64,000 bases of DNA from Magnolia sinica (taxonomy: Eukaryota > Streptophyta > Magnoliopsida > Magnoliales > Magnoliaceae), in contig NC_080574.1 in NCBI RefSeq assembly GCF_029962835.1, positions 26,572,001 to 26,636,000 on the forward strand. Direction: 5' to 3'. The translations under genes were made by a program, and so were the position numbers. Positions 23,484-36,690 of the stretch are shown piece after piece. Each line of letters begins with the position of its first letter. Positions within the stretch are counted from its first letter, which is position 1. The notes below the pieces were generated by a model. The model was given only the letters and a program-made list of their open reading frames with translations. It had not been told where the DNA came from and did not search any database.

Positions 23484-24572
23484 GAGCTTACTTGTGGTCT
23501 CTGGTTCTGATCAGCTGTTTATCCTGTACATATAAAAGAAATCTTTTTCTTTTTTTAAAGGAACGAAAGCAGTGTACTTGTAAAAAGACTTAAAAGAAGA
23601 AGAAAACTTTTGTTTGTGCCAAATTTTTCAGTATTTGTTTGTGTTTAGATTTGCCTTTTGGATGTTTGGAATCAAAGTATTGGGCTTAGCCCACGATGTA
23701 TGCAGTAGTCTAGGTTGTGCTCTTGGGATCTCGGTTCCTTAAGAGGGCATCCAGGATCACATCCTTTAGATTTGAGCAGAGTTCGATAGAGTACTGATCC
23801 GGAGTTGTTCTTTCCTTGTATCTCGTTGCGATGCTTGCCACCTTGGCTTCTTCTGTACTTGCACTTTTATCATCATCTCTTTCGTTTTCATTTCTTGCCA
23901 TTTTTGCTCGTAGCGCCCTTTCAGGTTTTCACTATGTCCAGCTCTCTCGTCATTTTGCCCATGGAATCCTTTCGAATTTTCACCATGTCCTGAGTTTTTG
24001 CTCTTGCTTGCCCGTTGGCAGCTGTGCTGTTTTTACCCTTGGTGCCTATTTAAGTTTTCATCAAGTCCGCTACATGCCTGCTGTTTTTACTCGAGCCACG
24101 CACCCTCTCGGGTTTTCGACTCACCCTTTTTGCTTAGATATGCATTTCTCTTCTTTTTTTCTTTTTTTTTGGAGTGCTGGAAGATACGGAGAGACTTCCT
24201 TCATAACCAGTCAACTGGTGACCTTCCTGTCCTTGTCTTTGAGTACAATCATAAGCTACCTTTAGTTAGGTTATTTGGGGATGTGGGATGGACTTCTTCT
24301 CTTCCCTTTTGGGTTTTCTTCTTTTGGGGATTTTTTTCTTTCTTTTTTATTTTTTTTTTCTTTTTCTCCTTTTTTTTGTTGCTTCCCCCCTTTCTTTTTT
24401 GTTGTTTTTGTTTTCTCTCTTTCTTTTTTGTGCTTTCGTCTTTTCTCTTTTTTCGTGGGAGGAATGACGAGTGTTTCTGACGAGAAGTGGCGGATATTTT
24501 TATTTTATTTTTTTTGTGGGAAAGTGATGGATACATTTTTGCGATTGTAATCATTGACAAAGTTAGGTATGG
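23484..24572. repeat. Low-complexity, pyrimidine-rich spacer inside the retrotransposon
   Basis: This region lies between the antisense ORF and the end of integrase. Its middle (about 24,140-24,460) is almost wholly T and C, giving Phe/Ser-rich and, on the other strand, Lys-rich open frames that are not genes. Confidence 0.6.
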
Positions 24573-26147
24573 TTACCCATGATGGATCTTCACGTTATCA
24601 GCGTTGAAGGGCTCAGGGAGATCTTCTCTTTTCAGATTGGTGAGCCGAAGAGCACCTCCTGGAAGCACTTCCCGAACGATCAGCGATCCATCCCAAGAGG
24701 GTTTGAACTTTCCTCTGGGATCTAGCAAATGCAGTAGTAAGATACGCTTCATGACCATGTCACCGACCTTGAAACTCCTCTTCCGGACCCTCTTATTGTA
24801 GGCCCGAGCGATCCTTTTTTGATAACATAGAGAGTGGCTTAACGCCCGCATGCGCTTTTCATCTGCCAGGTGTAGTTAATCATACCTTGCTTGTTGTCAT
24901 TCGCCTTCTTCGACCTCGCTTTTTAGCAGTACCCGGAGTGATGGGATTTCGATTTCGACTGGCAGCATTGCTTCCATTCCATATACGAGTTTGTATGGAG
25001 TTGCTCCTGTAGCAGACCGTACAGACGTCTGATAGGCCCAAAGTGCGTAAGGAAGCATTTTTTACCAGTCACGATATGTCTTCACCATCTTCTCCAATAT
25101 GCGGATGATAGTTTTATTTGCAGCCTCGACCCCACCGTACATTTTAGGACAGTAGGGACTTGACCGATGGCATTGAACTTTGAACTTGTTGAGGAAATTG
25201 CTCATCCTTTTATTGACGAACGAAGTTCCGTTGTCAGTGATGATGGCCTGAGGGACCCCATGACGGCTAATGATATTTTTCTTCATAAACTTGACTACAT
25301 GAGATGCTGCGATGGTGGTGTAGGATGCTGCCTCTATCCATTTGGTGAAGTAATCTACTGCCGCCATGATGTATTTGTGCCAGTTTGAAGCTTTGGGGCT
25401 GATTTTGCCGATGACATCCAGCCCCAATACAGAGAAGGGCCATGGTGCTGTCAAGTTGTAGAGTTCGGAAGCAGGCGCATGGATCTGGTTTGCATGTTCC
25501 TGACACTTGAAGCATTTTTCGACATATTTGCAGCAATCTGTCTCCATCGCAAGCCAATAGTAGCCGAGTCGTAGGATCTTCTTTGCCATCATGTGTCCAT
25601 TCATGTGTGGGCCGCATAATCCTTTGTGGATTTCTGACATGATTTGCACTACTTCTGTCTCATCCACACAGCGGAGAAGGACTTGGTTGAAGGATCGTTT
25701 GTAGAGGATCCCCCCGGTGATCACGAACTGTGCCGTTAACCGCTGGATAGTGCGACGGTCTGTTGGCGTTGCTCCTTCCAGGTACTTCTGGTGTTCGAGG
25801 TATTCCTTGATGTTTATGTACCATGGCCGATCATTTGAGGGATGTTCAGCTTCGTTGATCTGTAAGCAGAATGCAGGTTCCTCCTGGAGTTCGATGATGA
25901 GTTCCCATTCCGTAACTCCTTTTGGGATCTCTAACATTGAGGCGAGGGTAGCTAAAGCGTCTGCAAATTGGTTCTTAACTCGAGACATGTAAGAGAATGT
26001 GATCTCATCGAATTCCTCAAGTAAATTTTCCAGGTAGACGTGATATGTGATCAGCTTTTCATCTTTGGTTTTCCAGTCGCCATTTATCTAATTAATGATG
26101 AGCTGCGAGTCTCCGAAAACTCGTAACTTCTTTATGTTGAGGATGAT
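24573..26147 (-). pseudogene. Integrase and second RNase H C-terminal part, broken
   Basis: Minus strand. The first stretch, joining the nested LTR's edge, is the end of the archaeal-type RNase H (motif 'VFGDSQLIIN') and has an in-frame stop shortly after. The open frame 25,062-25,988 then holds the integrase zinc-finger residues (H..H..CxxC, 'CCKYVEKCFKCQ') and a DDE core: Asp in 'LGLDVIG', Asp in 'IITDNG', Glu in 'GGVEAANK'. It stops in frame at 25,062. The C-terminal part (24,573-24,851, 'KVGDMVMKRIL') is separated by further stops. Family role: inserts the element cDNA into the genome. It is not functional as read. Confidence 0.88.
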
Positions 26148-29100
26148 TGTCACGCTCCAAACTCGGAAATCGGACTCACAAAATTTTCGATCGCTAAATC
26201 CGGCGCCGACAGCCTCCGTAGTACCCCATTCTCGGCTCCCAGCGCTCATTCGTCAGGTTCCGATCCTGGGATGCTACGAGGAGGATTTTCAACATCAGTT
26301 TGATTCGTGATAAGCATAACCAAAGGCATAACCCACAAACAACAACAAAAAACTCTATCACATTTTCACTATGATAAAAAACTTTATAAGTACAATGACC
26401 ATAAAGGGAAATACAATAATAATGAAAAAAAAGCTCCAAGATGATCTACTAAGCGCTCCTGTCTCAGCATTGCTGCGGTCCAACGTCACCTGCACGCAAC
26501 GGTCGTGTATAAGCTTATGAAAAGCTTAGAGGGTGGTGAAAGTGTATGCACAAGGTAGTAATACAATTATGTAGTATCAGAATAATGCGAAATATGCTGA
26601 CGAATCCATGAATACTATTAGCCGTACCAAGGCCATACGATGTAAAACATGAATGATGTTAGCCATACCAAGGTCATGCGATGCGAGATGCAAACCAAGC
26701 ACACCAATCCTCATCTAAGTCCACATATCAATACAGCTCAACTCTGAAATATCACCGAAGTCTAGTACACTCCAACCAAATTGCCGCCCCATCACGTGCA
26801 ACAAGGTGAGTGGAAAAGACCTCACTATCCGTCTACCAATATCGGACTCGGCTCATCGATAGCGGACTCATTCCTCGAGCTGGTCAAACTCAGCCTAGCT
26901 TTGCCCCCTCCACTCGGGCGGATAAGTCCGCACCCCCTTCCAACCAACCATGACACAGTGGAAAGCGCGTCCTTTTGGTAACCGGCACTCAGCGCTCATG
27001 CACCCACTTGGTTTAAACGTTAGAACAAATTCTTGATACCATAAGGGTTTAGGAACTTTTACCCAGGGATATCTATACCACCCCATGTAGAACAAGATTT
27101 TCGGTATCCAATCCTGCCAACCACGATACGCCTGTGGAAGCTACGGCCCTGATGTCACTAGGGTGTATAGTAACTATGTCACGCAATGCAAGATGCATGA
27201 ATCATGTAATCCAGTCATACCGCAAACATGTGTGTATCGCGCGCTCATGTAGGGCAACTCCGCCTATCAGGGAGCCCATAAGAAATCTGCTCGAAGGCAT
27301 GTGCTATGATCAATCACTCATCTCATCACAAGCATGCAGATGATGCATATGGACATGTATCATGATGTTATGTTGCCACATACTCATAATCGGAATCGAT
27401 AATCGGAAATCGAAAATCGAAATCGGTAATCGAAATCGGTAATCAGAATTGGTCAATCACATACGGCGAGTGGGGCCCACATATTTAGGTTAACCCATGA
27501 AGAAAATGGGCCTAACAAGGCCTAAGGGAAGGCCACAATGAGGACATCTAACCATCATTGCCCCTCAATGTGAATATCTAACCAATATTGCTTCCAAGGA
27601 GTGGCCTACATAAGGAATCCATACACAATGTAACGGCCACACATACATCTCATTGGGCCTCACTCATGGGCCTCACATACATCGCATCGGGTTTCATATA
27701 CATCAAATGGGTCGATCAAATGGGTTGATCAAATGGGCTGAATCAAATGGGCCGCACCAATGGGCCAAATGTGTATCAAATCGGGCCCACCCTCATGTAT
27801 TTTGAGATCCGACCTATTCATAAGTTAACATAGAGATAAATGAAGTGAAAACAATTATTAACTTAATTGGAAACCACCGTGGCCCTTAGAAGTTTGAATG
27901 GTGGATGTCACTGCCCACTATTTTGATGGTAGGGCCCATTTGAATTTTAGTTCTGATTCATTCTTTACCTCATACCATAAATGATATCTCAAAATGGTTG
28001 GATGGTATGGATACAACACATGCATCATGCATGATGGGCCCCACCGTCCAAATAGTGAACGGTGTAGATAAAACATATGCATCATGGGGGGCTACAGAAC
28101 TCGCTAACTTCGACTCACCAGCCATGTAGTTGGTATAAGGTACTCCAGCCAATCCGTTCTCCTGCTGGTGGGTCCCACCGTCCCAACCTGATGGACGGTG
28201 GATACAACACATGTATCATGATGGTGTGGTCCACGTCCCACGCTGCATGTACACAACAACCATATAGCTATTGTACGTTGCAACTACAGTTGCTAAGAAA
28301 TGCAAAGGTGGGTCCCATGTAGGGCCCACCCTCATGCATATAAACAACATAATATTTTATATATATATAATATAGCTGCTAACAGCTTTAGCATTAAAAG
28401 GGCAGAGGTGGGTCCCACGTAGGGCCCCACCTCACTTCAAACAAGAGGTATTATTTAATATTATAATGTAACATATAATATATTATATCATATATCATAT
28501 TAATATAATATAATATATATAATATTATATTTAATAAAATCATAGCGTCCAGGCCCTGGACGGCCTGGACACACACGTGCATCATGGTAGCCCCACGCGT
28601 GGGGTGGGTCCCACCGTCCAGGGATGGTGGAGACCTCACACGTACCATGGAGGGGCCCTGACTAAATGGATGGACGTCGTGGATGGGTCCCACGAACCCC
28701 ACCGTCCGTCCACACTTCACTGATAGCCACCTGCACTACGGAATCTCGCCAAGACCTCAGTGTTAAAAGGAAGTATCTTTTACTCAGCCTACCACTTTAG
28801 TATGGATCTGGGCGTGGATACGTGCATCAAGGAGGGCCTCTCCCGTGGGGTGGGTCCCACCGTCCAGGATGGGTGGACGGTTTGGATAAAACGCATACAC
28901 CCTGGTGTGGCCCATCTGGACGGATGGAGGGCGTGGATGGGTCCCATGGACCCCACCGTCAGCCCATACCTCATTGTTAGTACACCCAACGTCAGTCCAC
29001 ACTCCACTGTTAGTGCACACCCCATGTCAATCCACACTACACTGTCAATTAACACTTCACTGTTAGCTGCACCCTCCACTGGTGCGTCCGCTAGAGTGAC

Positions 29101-30147
29101 GGTGTGGGTATGCACCTCATCAAGGTGGGTCCCACATGGCCCACTTGTTTTGAATCAGCCTGATATTTGTGTTTCCCTTTCATCCGGGCCTGGGTGACCG
29201 TCCGGTCATGCAGGCCCCAAATATGGATCAAGATGGCCCACTAGTTGGATGGCATGGGTAAAATACACACATCATAGGTGGGCCATGATCATAGAAAGAG
29301 AGAGAGAGAGAGAGAGACATCGGCAAGGATGGAGGGGCCCCACCACTATGGACCCCTCTTTGATACAAAGCCTGCATTAAGGTGGGTCCCACCATAAGTA
29401 GGCCCTTACATCACAAAAAAAATAAAGAAATGGAGAGCCAAGATCACCCACCGTCTCCTTCTTGCTCCCTAGGCTTCCTTTGCTCCTTAGCTTCGATTCT
29501 AACGGAAGAGATGAAGTTTTAATGGTTGAGATGGGGGATGAGAGGGTAGGAAGTGGGCCACATACAAAACTCTCTCATGGAGGTTCGGGAGAGCTTTGGA
29601 TGTGTGATTTTTCTTGCTTGGGAAAGGTGAGTTTAAGAAATGAGAGAAAGAGAGAGAGGGTTGTAAAGAGAAAGATGGGTGATGGAGTGATGGATGTGGT
29701 GAGTGATGAGTGTAAGAACTTTTTAACTTTTGAAATTTTTGGTGTAAGAAAAGTATGGGGTGTGTAAGAACTTTTTGACTTTAAGGGTTGCTTGGGGATG
29801 GGTGTGAGGTGATGGTGTGCTTGACCCTTGATAGGATTGATTGATGGATTGAGGTGACATGTTGTAGAGATTCTCTTCGATTTTGCGACGCGCGGCATTT
29901 TTCTCGAACTAAACGCGGGCCCACATCTCTTGGCCAGGGTATCGCCTCGGCGCGCGAGTCACGGCATCAGAACCGCGGTGACGGAGCGGTCGCTAAGGTA
30001 CAAGTCTTAGGTTGTGCCGACTCAGGTTGACGGCATGCATTTCAAGGTCGCACGTAAATGTCGGATAAAGGTTGAAAGTTGTCAGAATTCGACCGAAAAG
30101 ACCGCGGAAGCCTACGGAACAGTACGGTCTAGGATACGGGGCTTACA
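26148..30147 (+). mobile_element. Nested solo LTR, 4.0 kb, with TSD ATGAT
   Basis: It starts TGTCACGCTCCAAACTCGG and ends GGATACGGGGCTTACA, with ATGAT on both sides (26,143-26,147 and 30,148-30,152). Removing it rejoins the interrupted RNase H coding frame, so the boundaries are exact. No pol-type ORF and no second LTR lie inside, so it is best read as a solo LTR from a long-LTR Ty3/gypsy element. The inside holds repeat-core sequence (28,000-28,320, 28,540-29,290), an AT-rich block (28,340-28,540) and a GA microsatellite. The short open frame at 29,462-29,767 has no recognisable content. Confidence 0.82.
29293..29317. repeat. (GA)n microsatellite
   Basis: An uninterrupted AG/GA dinucleotide run inside the nested solo LTR. 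Confidence 0.9.
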
Positions 30148-30152
30148 ATGAT

Positions 30153-32230
30153 TGTTTCTCTTAGACCAGCGATGCATGCTTTATATTCAGCTACATTGTT
30201 GGTGCATTGGAATGCCAGACTCCTGGATATGGGAATTGGGACGTCATTGGGAGAGTTGAGTATGGCACCTACTCCACTTCCTTTCGAATTTGCGGCTCCA
30301 TCGAAGAAGAGAGTCTACTCTCCTGCCTTTCTTTCTTCTTTTTCCTCAATCTAGAGGATGTCTTCGTCGGGGAAGAAAGTCTCCAGCGGTTGGTAATCAG
30401 GTAGAGAGTGTGCTGCTAAGTGATCGGCTAGTACTTGCCCCTTGATTACTTTCTGAGTGACATAAGTGATGTCGAACTCTAAAAGCAGTAATTGCCATTT
30501 TGCGATCCTGCTCGTTAGTGCTAATTTTTCGAAGAAGTACTTCAACGGGTCTATGTTAGCGAGCAGAAGGGTTGGGTGAGCGATCATATACTGTCGTAGA
30601 CGTTGTGTTGCCCAGACTAGGGCGAGGCACGTCTTGTCTAAGTTGGAGTATTTGGCTTCATAGCTTGTGAATCGTCGGCTTAGATAGTAGATCGATTGCT
30701 CATTTCTTCCTGTATCGTCGTGTTGGCTCAGAACGCATCCGATTACTTCTGTTGTAATGGAGATATACAGCAGTAGTGGCCTACCTGGAGCAGGTGGCAT
30801 GAGCATTGGAGGATTTAATAGTACTTTTTGATCTTGTCGAAGGCCACCTGACAATTGTCATTCCATTCCTTTAGAGAGTTCTTCCGTAGTAGCTTGAATA
30901 TGGCCTCACAGACCGGAGTAAGCTGTGCGATGAATCGACTGACATACTGGATTCGCCCGAGGAAGCCCCGAATTTCTTTTTCAGTCTTAGGCGGTGGCAT
31001 TTCGATAATTGCCTTAGTCTTGGTCTCGTCTACCCGGATGCCATCCTCATTGACAATGAAGCCTAACAGCTTGCCTCCGGTTGCACCAAAGACACATTTT
31101 TACGGATTGAGACGGAGCTTGAACTTTTCTAGCCTGTCGAAAAGCTTCTTGAGATCTTCGAAGTGTCCTTCAATCATGCGAGACTTGACTATCATGTCGT
31201 CCACATAGACTTTCATTTCCTTATTTATCATGTCGTGGAATAAGGCGGTCATGGCTCGCTGATATGTAGCTCCTGCATTCTTCAGCTCGAAGGGCATGAC
31301 CCGATAGTAGAAAGTTCCCCATGGTGTGATGAAGGAAGTCTTCTCTCGATCTTTGATAGCTATTTTGATCTGGTTGTAACTGGAGAAACCATCCATGAAG
31401 GAGAAGATCTTGTGTCCAGCAGTATTATCTACCAGTGTGTCGATGTGGGGTAGAGGGAAGTCGTCTTTAGGGCTTGCTTTGTTGAGGTCCCTAAAATCAA
31501 TGCACATCCTGACTTTCCCATCCTTCTTTGGGATCGGTACGATATTTGTGAGCCATTCTAGGTAGTTAGAGACTACCAGGAATCCCGCGTTGTATTGCTT
31601 GATGACTTCATCACGAATCTTCAGAGCCCATTCTGGCTTCATTCTTCGCAGTTTTTGCTTGATAGGCTTCATATCTGGCTTTGTTGGTAGATGGTGTACC
31701 ACCAAGTGTTCATCGAGCCCTGGCATATCCTCATAAGAGAAAGCAAAGTTGGATAACCTTGATTTCAGAAACTCCATCATCCTCTGCTTGTGTTCCGGAG
31801 AGAGTGATCTTCCGATGCGCACCTCTCTGGGGAGTTCCACTGACCCTAAGTTCACAATTTCAAAATCGTTTGCCACAACATTGGCCTTTGTTTCAAACTT
31901 TTCAAGAGAATCCTCGAATTTGAGAGCAGTATCATCATTTCCCTCCTCCAAGGCTTCATCCACACTCATGAGCTCGAAGTCCAACTCTAGATCGAAATCA
32001 TATAAGTCGACCTCAAACTCCTGCGTTGCATGTGAAGTGTTTGGCACGGTGATTTTTAAAGATTTTTCTATTGTTTTTGTATTTTCTGATGTTTTGTGGT
32101 TTTGAGAAATATTTGATTTTTTTTTATATTTTTGGGAATATATGATGTTTTTGTGTTTTGAAAATTTTTCAATTTTTTTGTGTCGCCAAGGTATCCCGAA
32201 CAGGACAGTGGTGCAAACCATGTTGGTCAT
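30153..32230 (-). pseudogene. Reverse transcriptase and RNase H region of gag-pol, broken
   Basis: Minus strand. Frame 31,100-32,230 holds the Ty3-type reverse transcriptase: 'VPIPKKDGKVRMCIDFRDLN', 'SFMDGFSSYNQI' and the catalytic 'YVDDMIVK'. It ends at an in-frame stop at 31,097-31,099 at the start of the connection region. Frame 30,815-31,000 continues that region, then shifts into 30,351-30,854, a Ty3-type RNase H ('GCVLSQHDDTGRN', 'DKTCLALVWATQ'). A stop at 30,351 precedes the start of a second, archaeal-type RNase H ('LFFDGAANSKGSGVGAI'), which the nested LTR cuts at 30,152. Role: copying element RNA to DNA. Several breaks mean no product is expected. Confidence 0.9.
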
Positions 32231-32848
32231 GTCCTAATTCGGGGTACCAACTACTATTTACATTGGTGTTTTTTTTAGGCTGGCATCCATGAATAGTTCA
32301 CAGGCTGATTCGATCGATAAGGGGATGGCTGACCATCGTGGTTCTTTTCCCTTTTCGATTCTGCTGTTCTAACCTGTTTATTTCTGTGGGTCATCTGTCT
32401 TGATGACCATAATGTCTGCTAGGCTGGGCTCAAAGTCAAAATCTAATTCAATCTCTTCACCCAGGAGTTGGAGTTCTTCTAGCACCTCAAGTTCATCTGG
32501 TGATGGGATCTTAACATTCGTCCAGTCAAGGGCAGGTCACTTCCCTTTATCAATCCACTGGATGGCCTGCTTCTACCCCTTGTGTTGTCGAGTTGATGGT
32601 AGGGATGTGTCCCCTTGACTGCGAGTGGGGATGGATGCTTCCCCATTCCTGCCTGTATCCTTTGCAAGGGGTACCCCTGGTTCCGGGTCCATTGTGGGTG
32701 GATCTTTTTCCATGCCCCTAGCCTCATGTGGTGGGTCTGAGGGTTTTGCCCCTGGCGTCAGATGTCCTTTTGATGCCCTGAGGATCCTATCCCACCTTAT
32801 TGATGGCCAAACGGACTCCTGGTTGGAATGTTCTCAGAGTTTGAATTG

Positions 32849-34501
32849 CTAGAGATGGTTTTCAAGAGAAATCATCGTATCTCCACAAACTATCCCAGCC
32901 TTGATGAACTTGATGGGTGTGCACCTAAACGATTGACCCTTTTTGAGTCTTTCATATTGATCTTCTGATGTCGGCTGATATCTCACTCCCCGTCTCTGCA
33001 CGTTGGCACGTGCTGGCTTTACCACCATACCTTTTTCATGGAACTTGGTAAGGTAGTTCAGGATTAATCGCTCAGCAAGGGGGATGACATATTCAGCAGT
33101 GAGAGGCTGTGGATTGGCGATTGCGTTCACATTTTCGAATTCGAAGCTATGATATGATATGTCTTCCTCTGCATGTTGGACGTTAATCATTGGGATGTCG
33201 GTTTCTGTGATATTTACCGTCACCGGTAAGATGGTTTCTGGCTTGGACAGTACTGAAATGATTCGATTTCCCAAAGGGAATTTAACCCTTTGATGGAGGG
33301 TAGATAGGATGGCTCCAACAGCATGGAGCCATAGCTGCCCCAACAGAAGATTAAATAAGGTAGGAATGTCGATGACCTGGAACGTGACAAGGGTTATGTC
33401 TGGTCCGATTTGCAATTCAAGGTCGATTTCTGCCTCAACTTGCCTTCGGGAGTTGTCGAAGGCTCTAACGCTCATGGTGCTTGTCCTGAAAGAAGACGGC
33501 TCTATCCCTAATCGTTCGGCAGTCCTCAAAGGGCAAACGTTAAGGCTGGATCCATTGTCGATGAGCACGAGTGGGACTTTGAAGTTTTTGTGGCAGGTAA
33601 CTATGTTTAACGAGCGCCCATGTTTACGACCTTCAGGTGGCAGTTCCTCGTCAGAGAAAGTGATGGCCCGAGGTGCGAGGAGTTGTCTAATCATACTTGC
33701 CACCATTTCGGGGGGTACATCAGGAGAAATATGAGCGTCATTCAATGTTTTCGCAAAGATTTCTCGATGCGATCTTGGTGTACATAAGAGTTCCCAAATG
33801 GATATTTGTGCGAGAATGGTTTTGAGATGGGCTGCTATGTCATAAGCAGCATCGGTTTTGCTAGTGGTTCCCGACAAAGTTCCCTGAGTTTCTTTTGGGC
33901 TCTGGTTATCTCTCCTAAAATACCTCCCGTTATTGCCCACTTCAGCACATTCTGGGTACTGCCACGGGACTGCTTTTGGATTGTAGAAGGGAATCGTTCT
34001 TCCTTCTAAGTATAACATTGGTTTTTGATGCTGAGAGATTGTGACTGGAACTGTTTGTGATGGACTTGATGATTTCTCTTGAGGTGCTACCAAGTCTTGA
34101 GCGGTTTTGGCAGCGGAGTTCTCTTCCCCCTTTTGATGTGTGAGAGGGGTCCTTTGGGCATGTGTCAGTTGGTGAGGCAATAGGAGATTTGATGTTTGAA
34201 CTGGGTGTGCCCCTTGCAAGGTTAGCGAGGCTAGATCAGAGAAGCCTATTGGGAGAATGACGGGTTCAGAATTTGACCTTTTTGTATGTACTAAAGATGG
34301 AGTTGAGTGTGCCCCTTGGGAGACAAGATGCTGAGGATGTGACCTGTTAGGAGTTGCTTTAAGGAAAACGAGAGGCTGCATTGCGGGTGCTGCTTCCAGG
34401 AACACGAGAGGTTGTGTGACGGGTGCTGCTTCAAGGAATACCCGTGGTCCAAGTGATGGCGCCTGTTGATATCCCCATATCTGATTTGTTGTATCGGGCA
34501 T
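32849..34501 (-). pseudogene. Protease region of the retrotransposon polyprotein
   Basis: Minus strand, one open frame of 550 codons. The N-terminal 200 residues are low-complexity with a short internal repeat ('QPLVFLEAAP'). An aspartic-protease-like fold follows, with the motif 'VLIDNGSSLNVCPL' and a later 'LLLGQLWLHAVGAI'. DNGS in place of the usual D-S/T-G is common in this lineage as I know it. Gag upstream and reverse transcriptase downstream are broken, so I class it with a dead element although this part is open. The gap to the reverse transcriptase (32,231-32,848) has only short frames. Confidence 0.8.
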
Positions 34502-34861
34502 GATTGCTTATATGGAATGATGTGGAGAGTAGTGTATGGGTTGCCCTCCTTTAAAATGGTTGATGGTAGAGGTGTTAGGTGTGATGGGTCCTACTTGATG
34601 CGATGGCAGGGGATTTTGGAGAATGTTGCTCTGAGCTGTATTGTTGGCCTGTGGGGTGATCGCAATCTTCTGACTTTCAATTAAATCTTGGACTGCATGT
34701 TTCAAAGTGAAGCAGCGGTCTGTTAGATGGCTAAGAGCCTAGTGATATGCGCAATACTGATTTTCATTATAACCAGGTGGCAAGGGATTAGGTGGGAGTC
34801 AAGGCTGGAGTGGTGTAAGAAGTTGTTTTTGCATTAACATTATCAGAACCTAACTGTATGT

Positions 34862-36631
34862 TTATGCTAAAGGGGTGAACTTCCTTCCTAACATTGCATG
34901 TTTGTAAGGGCCTTGCGCATTCCCCCTAGTGTGTTGCGGTTGTTGTTGAGGCGGTTGTGCCTGATATTCCTGTTGGGCTTGCTGTGATTGATACTGCCTA
35001 TTTGACTGTGGTCGGTACTGCCTATCTAGCTGGGGCTCTGGTTGCGGAGTGTACTGGTTACCTTGAGTGTTGGCGACGATGTTGTTAACTTCTGTAGTGC
35101 GATGCGTGGGAGCATTGCCGTTTCCATTCCCATATCCCACAGGTTTCCTCTCGACTTTGTTTCTTTTGATTGTGGGGGTCTGATGTGGCTATGGGGAAAT
35201 GGTTCCGGCTCTGATCCCGGCTTCCACTTGTTCTCTAGGTCGGATGAGCAGAGAGAAGTTTACATAGGAATACGAGATTAGATATCCTGAAATGTTAGGA
35301 TTTGCTAAATGTACGATCATGGATATCTGTTCTTCGTCATCGATGGGGTTTCTCATTCGAGCTGTCATGGCCCGCCATTGCCCTACGTATGCCGACAATG
35401 ATTCGTCACTTTTTTGTCTTAAGGCAGTCAGGTCAGATCTTCTCGGAGCCATATCTAAGTTATATGAGAACCTGTCAATGAATGCCTGAGAGAGTTTTTC
35501 CCAGGTTTTGATTTGATGGCTGTCCAATGAGGTGTATCAATCCAAAGCGTCACCCTTAAGGGATTTCTGGAAGAGTCGTATCAAGGCTCCATCATTCCCT
35601 ATTATCATATTGAGTTCCCCTCAAAATGCTTTTAGGTGTGCTGTGGGGCACCCACTACCGTCGTACCTTTTGAATTTTGGTACCTTGAAGTTTGGAGGTA
35701 CCCGGGTGTCTGGGAAGGGACAAAGATCCCTGAACTTGGTGGATGGGTGGTCCACTCCTTGTTGCTTCTAGAGTTGATTTTGCACCATCTGTAATTGTTC
35801 TCGTAGTTCCTCGATCTCAGACTTACCTTGCGGTGGATATCTTGCCCCTTGCCGTAGGGCTTGTGCTACTTCCTCTTCGTACGATCGAGAATGAGGGTTA
35901 TTGGAAAGACGATGGACTCCTGGTGGCGGGAGGTAACTGGAATTGAACGCCGTTCCCTTTCGGATGAGGGTGTGATGTTTGGAAATGGCTCCCGCATGGG
36001 GTATCTGCCAATCCCGGGATGTTACTCCCGTTGGAGGCAGTGAGTTAGACTCGAAACTGGCCCCCTTCATGGGCATCCGCCAGTTCTTGTTTTTGGTTCC
36101 CGTTAAGGGAAACTTGTGTTGTAACCTGATTATTGTGATGTACTGAGTAGAGAGGTGCAGCAAGGTTGCTCCTGTTTACTGGTTACTGTTGGTCTTGTGC
36201 TGACCCTTCTGGGAGAGGGAGCACAGGATTTGCTGGAGGAATGAGGGAGAAGGCAAAGGGAGTCTGAGTGAGTGAGTTGTTCTGTACACTAGGCAGGGTT
36301 ACCTGTGTATTTGGTGGGCATTTGACACTAAGCGAAGCAACAACTCTTGCATAGCTCGGAGACTCTGGGCCATCTCTTGCATGGTGGTGTTGGCTTGTGG
36401 GTCTGCTGGAGCTAGTGGTAGCGGTGCGGGTGTGGGTGCGGGTACGGGTGCCAGTGTTTCAGGAGCTGGTTGAGATGTCGGCTCGTCTTCATGGGTTGCT
36501 TGAGAGGTCATGGCTGCGCGGGATCGGGTGGTCATGGTTCGAATCTGTGCCCAAGAAAGTGCAAGCCAAAGGTTTCCTTTTGTTTTTGTACGAATGTAAT
36601 GATGATTTCCCTTGAAATTAAAGTACCACAC
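34862..36631 (-). pseudogene. Gag region of the retrotransposon, broken
   Basis: Minus strand pieces: 36,299-36,631 (a start-like 'MTTRSRAAMTSQ' and a Pro/Ala-rich stretch), 35,768-36,163 (ends in a coiled-coil-like 'SEIEELREQLQMVQNQL'), 35,189-35,527 (gag core: 'TWEKLSQAFIDRFSYNLDM', 'RQKSDESLSAYVGQWRAM') and 34,862-35,140 (Gln/Tyr-rich tail). Stops separate the pieces. Role: structural particle protein of the element. No CCHC knuckle was seen. Confidence 0.8.
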
Positions 36632-36671
36632 GCTTTCGAATCGGGTCTCGGCTAGTGTGAGCTAACACTTC

Positions 36672-36690
36672 TCCAGTGGAGTCGTCATTC
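36672..36690 (-). promoter_or_regulatory. Primer-binding site of the retrotransposon
   Basis: Directly after the LTR end on the minus strand comes GAATGACGACTCCACTGGAG. This resembles the arginine-tRNA-complementary primer sites I know from Ogre-type elements, with mismatches. The position next to the LTR supports the call; the tRNA identity is from memory. Confidence 0.5.

Noticed and set aside
24249-24560. Lys-rich minus-strand and Phe-rich plus-strand open frames
   Set aside because: They are products of a T/C low-complexity tract inside the retrotransposon.
29462-29767. 101-codon plus-strand open frame
   Set aside because: It lies inside the nested solo LTR and has no recognisable content.
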